Of a DNA stretch of 34,008 bases, positions 32,794 to 34,008 are shown piece by piece. The stretch spans positions 1-34,008 of the forward strand of contig JASLAX010000196.1 of NCBI GenBank assembly GCA_030146875.1, in the 5' to 3' direction. The notes under the pieces are model-generated. The model worked only from the letters and a program-made list of their open reading frames with translations, did no database searches and was not told the DNA's origin. This DNA comes from Longimicrobiaceae bacterium (GTDB taxonomy: Bacteria > Gemmatimonadota > Gemmatimonadetes > Longimicrobiales > Longimicrobiaceae). A program made the translations under genes and the position numbers. Within the stretch, counting starts at the first letter, position 1. Every line of letters begins with the position of its first letter.

Positions 32794-33936
32794 TCAGCTC
32801 GCGGAGGCGGGGATCTCGCAGGCGGCGGCGTCGTACGAGAAGACCACCTTCCCCAGGCGGGCGCGGTCCTCGTACGTCCGCCGCAGGAAGTCGTCGGTGC
32901 GGCCGGCGCCGGTGAAGACCGAGTCGACCATGCAGTCGTAGCGGCCGGCCGCGTGGTCGGCGATGGCCGCCTCCAGGTCCTCGCGGAAGCCCAGGCAGTT
33001 CCCCACCACCGACAGGTTCTTCAGCAGCACCTGCTCCATGGTGGCGCCCATGTCCATGGTGTGCGTGCGGGCCCGCGCCCGGGCCCCGCGGTTCTGCGAG
33101 AACGAGCCGCAGGTGGTGTAGCGGGCGAAGGGCCGCATCAGCTCCACGGCGCGCTGCAGGTTCAGGTCGTAGAAGGGGTCGAAGACCTGGTGGAAGCCCG
33201 CGAGCCGCATGGCCAGCTCGGTGAGGGGCGCCTGCTGCGGGTCGGACGGGTCCACCTTCACCAGGTCGTCCACCCCCCACGCCAGCAGCCGGTCGTCGAA
33301 GCCGGTGGAGCCCGTGGTCGAGATCACCCGCGCGCCCCGCTGGCGCAGCGCCGCGATCAGGAAGAGCGAGGTGTTGGACGTGGCCGAGGTCACCAGCGCG
33401 TGGTCGCCCGGGCGCGGGTGCAGCTTGCGCACCATGCTGTACGACGTCTGCGCCCCGATGCTGAAGCCCGCGGCCACCGCGTCGGACATGGAGTCCGGGA
33501 TGCGCGCCAGCTTGCTCTCGGGGAAGACCTGGTACTCCTTCGACGCGTTGTTGCTCGGCACCCCCTCCAGCACCCCGTCCGGCCCGATGCCCGCGCCGGT
33601 GTAGTGGTTCTGACCGATCACGCGGTCGCCGGGGCGCAGCGTCTCCACCTGGGCGCCCACCTCCACCACCGTGCCCACGAAGTCGGAGCCCACGGTGTAG
33701 AAGCGGTCCGCCGGGAAGCGCTGCAGGCGCACCAGGAATCCCTTGTCGCGGTAGTTGCACGAGAACGCGGAGACGCGCACCACGACCTGGCGCGCGTAGG
33801 CCGCGTCGCGCGCGTCGAACGCGGGGTCGGGAACGTCCACCAGCGCGCTGCGGACCAGCATGCCGTCCACGCGAAGCGCGTCGGACCCGGCATCCTCCGG
33901 CGCGCCGACGGCGCCGTACACGGCGAGCGCCCGCAT
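32794..33936 (-). CDS. Medium-chain dehydrogenase/reductase, zinc-less (LanJ-like role possible)
   Basis: A 380-residue MDR-superfamily protein from ATG 33936 with an ideal AAGGAGG about 4 nt upstream. The N-terminal GroES-like fold has VSAFSCNYRDKG, where the zinc ligand Cys seems kept. The GHE motif is replaced by GSD in VGSDFVGTVVEVG, and the structural-zinc cysteine cluster is absent. It therefore looks like the zinc-free quinone oxidoreductase/crotonyl-CoA reductase branch. The nucleotide-binding domain has HALVTSATSNTSLFL and RGARVISTTGS, suiting NADP(H). Located directly before lanM, it may hydrogenate dehydroalanine or dehydrobutyrine to D-Ala or D-Abu, as LanJ enzymes (some of them MDR proteins) do. 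This substrate is inferred from context only. The short gap to lanM (31 nt) implies one transcript. Confidence 0.75.
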   Translation of the reverse strand: MRALAVYGAVGAPEDAGSDALRVDGMLVRSALVDVPDPAFDARDAAYARQVVVRVSAFSCNYRDKGFLVRLQRFPADRFYTVGSDFVGTVVEVGAQVETLRPGDRVIGQNHYTGAGIGPDGVLEGVPSNNASKEYQVFPESKLARIPDSMSDAVAAGFSIGAQTSYSMVRKLHPRPGDHALVTSATSNTSLFLIAALRQRGARVISTTGSTGFDDRLLAWGVDDLVKVDPSDPQQAPLTELAMRLAGFHQVFDPFYDLNLQRAVELMRPFARYTTCGSFSQNRGARARARTHTMDMGATMEQVLLKNLSVVGNCLGFREDLEAAIADHAAGRYDCMVDSVFTGAGRTDDFLRRTYEDRARLGKVVFSYDAAACEIPASAS

Positions 33937-33978
33937 CCTGCCTCCTTCTCTCGTGGTTTCCTGGGGGGAGAGGGTCGG

Positions 33979-34008
33979 CCGGCGCGCGGGGTCTCCCCCG
34001 CGCGCCGG
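33979..34008 (-). terminator. Perfect 13-bp hairpin at the window edge, upstream of the LanM operon
   Basis: CCGGCGCGCGGGG (33979-33991) and CCCCGCGCGCCGG (33996-34008) pair completely around a TCTC loop. It lies 43 nt before the reductase start. By analogy with the lanA-lanB junction it may be an attenuator after a precursor gene just outside the window; it may also extend beyond the edge. Confidence 0.55.

Overview
This window is very GC-rich bacterial DNA. Genes are densely packed, many start with GTG or TTG, and reading frames overlap at ATGA or GTGA junctions. The base composition, the KSFVTS-like lanthipeptide leader, and the mix of LanB/LanM, TraR/DksA-type and PA0069-type genes would suit a Gemmatimonadota (Longimicrobium-like) chromosome. 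That placement is inference only; no rRNA or other phylogenetic marker is present.

Layout. (1) 1-5693, minus strand: a cell-surface polysaccharide cluster with a partial glycosyltransferase, an O-antigen ligase/polymerase-like membrane protein, a SAM methyltransferase, two GT4 glycosyltransferases and a small two-helix PH-like membrane protein. It continues into a WecA/TagO-type polyprenyl-phosphate sugar-phosphate transferase (6010-7506), which probably starts lipid-linked glycan synthesis. (2) 7857-14788, plus strand: a four-gene island that looks like a DNA-processing or defence module. It encodes a membrane-anchored TerB-N/TerB/TerB-C protein, a DUF2791/BrxD-like P-loop ATPase interrupted by one in-frame TAG, an Lhr/BrxHI-like superfamily 2 helicase, and a CoiA-like PD-(D/E)XK nuclease candidate in AT-richer DNA. 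(3) 14963-17874, plus: rmuC and a PA0069-type radical SAM protein. A small, apparently frameshifted membrane protein follows. (4) 18542-23531, minus: a class I lanthipeptide operon. A strong promoter leads to an 80-aa precursor, then two tandem hairpins, then full-length LanB, then a stand-alone C39 peptidase. No lanC is in the window. (5) 23881-24898, plus: a TraR/DksA zinc-finger protein and a Mug-type DNA glycosylase. 25098-25898, minus: thiM. (6) 26119-33936, minus: a class II lanthipeptide operon with a medium-chain reductase, LanM, an HlyD-type adaptor and a C39-ABC (PCAT) transporter. Its precursor is not visible and probably lies beyond the right edge, behind a 13-bp hairpin at the window end.

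Main points of interest. The LanM keeps its dehydratase motifs, but two of the three zinc ligands of its cyclase domain are replaced (CH becomes DG). It sits in an operon with a zinc-less reductase, which suggests a product whose dehydrated residues are reduced to D-amino acids rather than, or as well as, cyclised. The LanB operon also lacks a cyclase. The TerB/ATPase/helicase/CoiA-like set is the best candidate for a little-described defence-type system, although its ATPase gene carries a nonsense codon. All functional statements come from reading motifs by eye; no database search was run.
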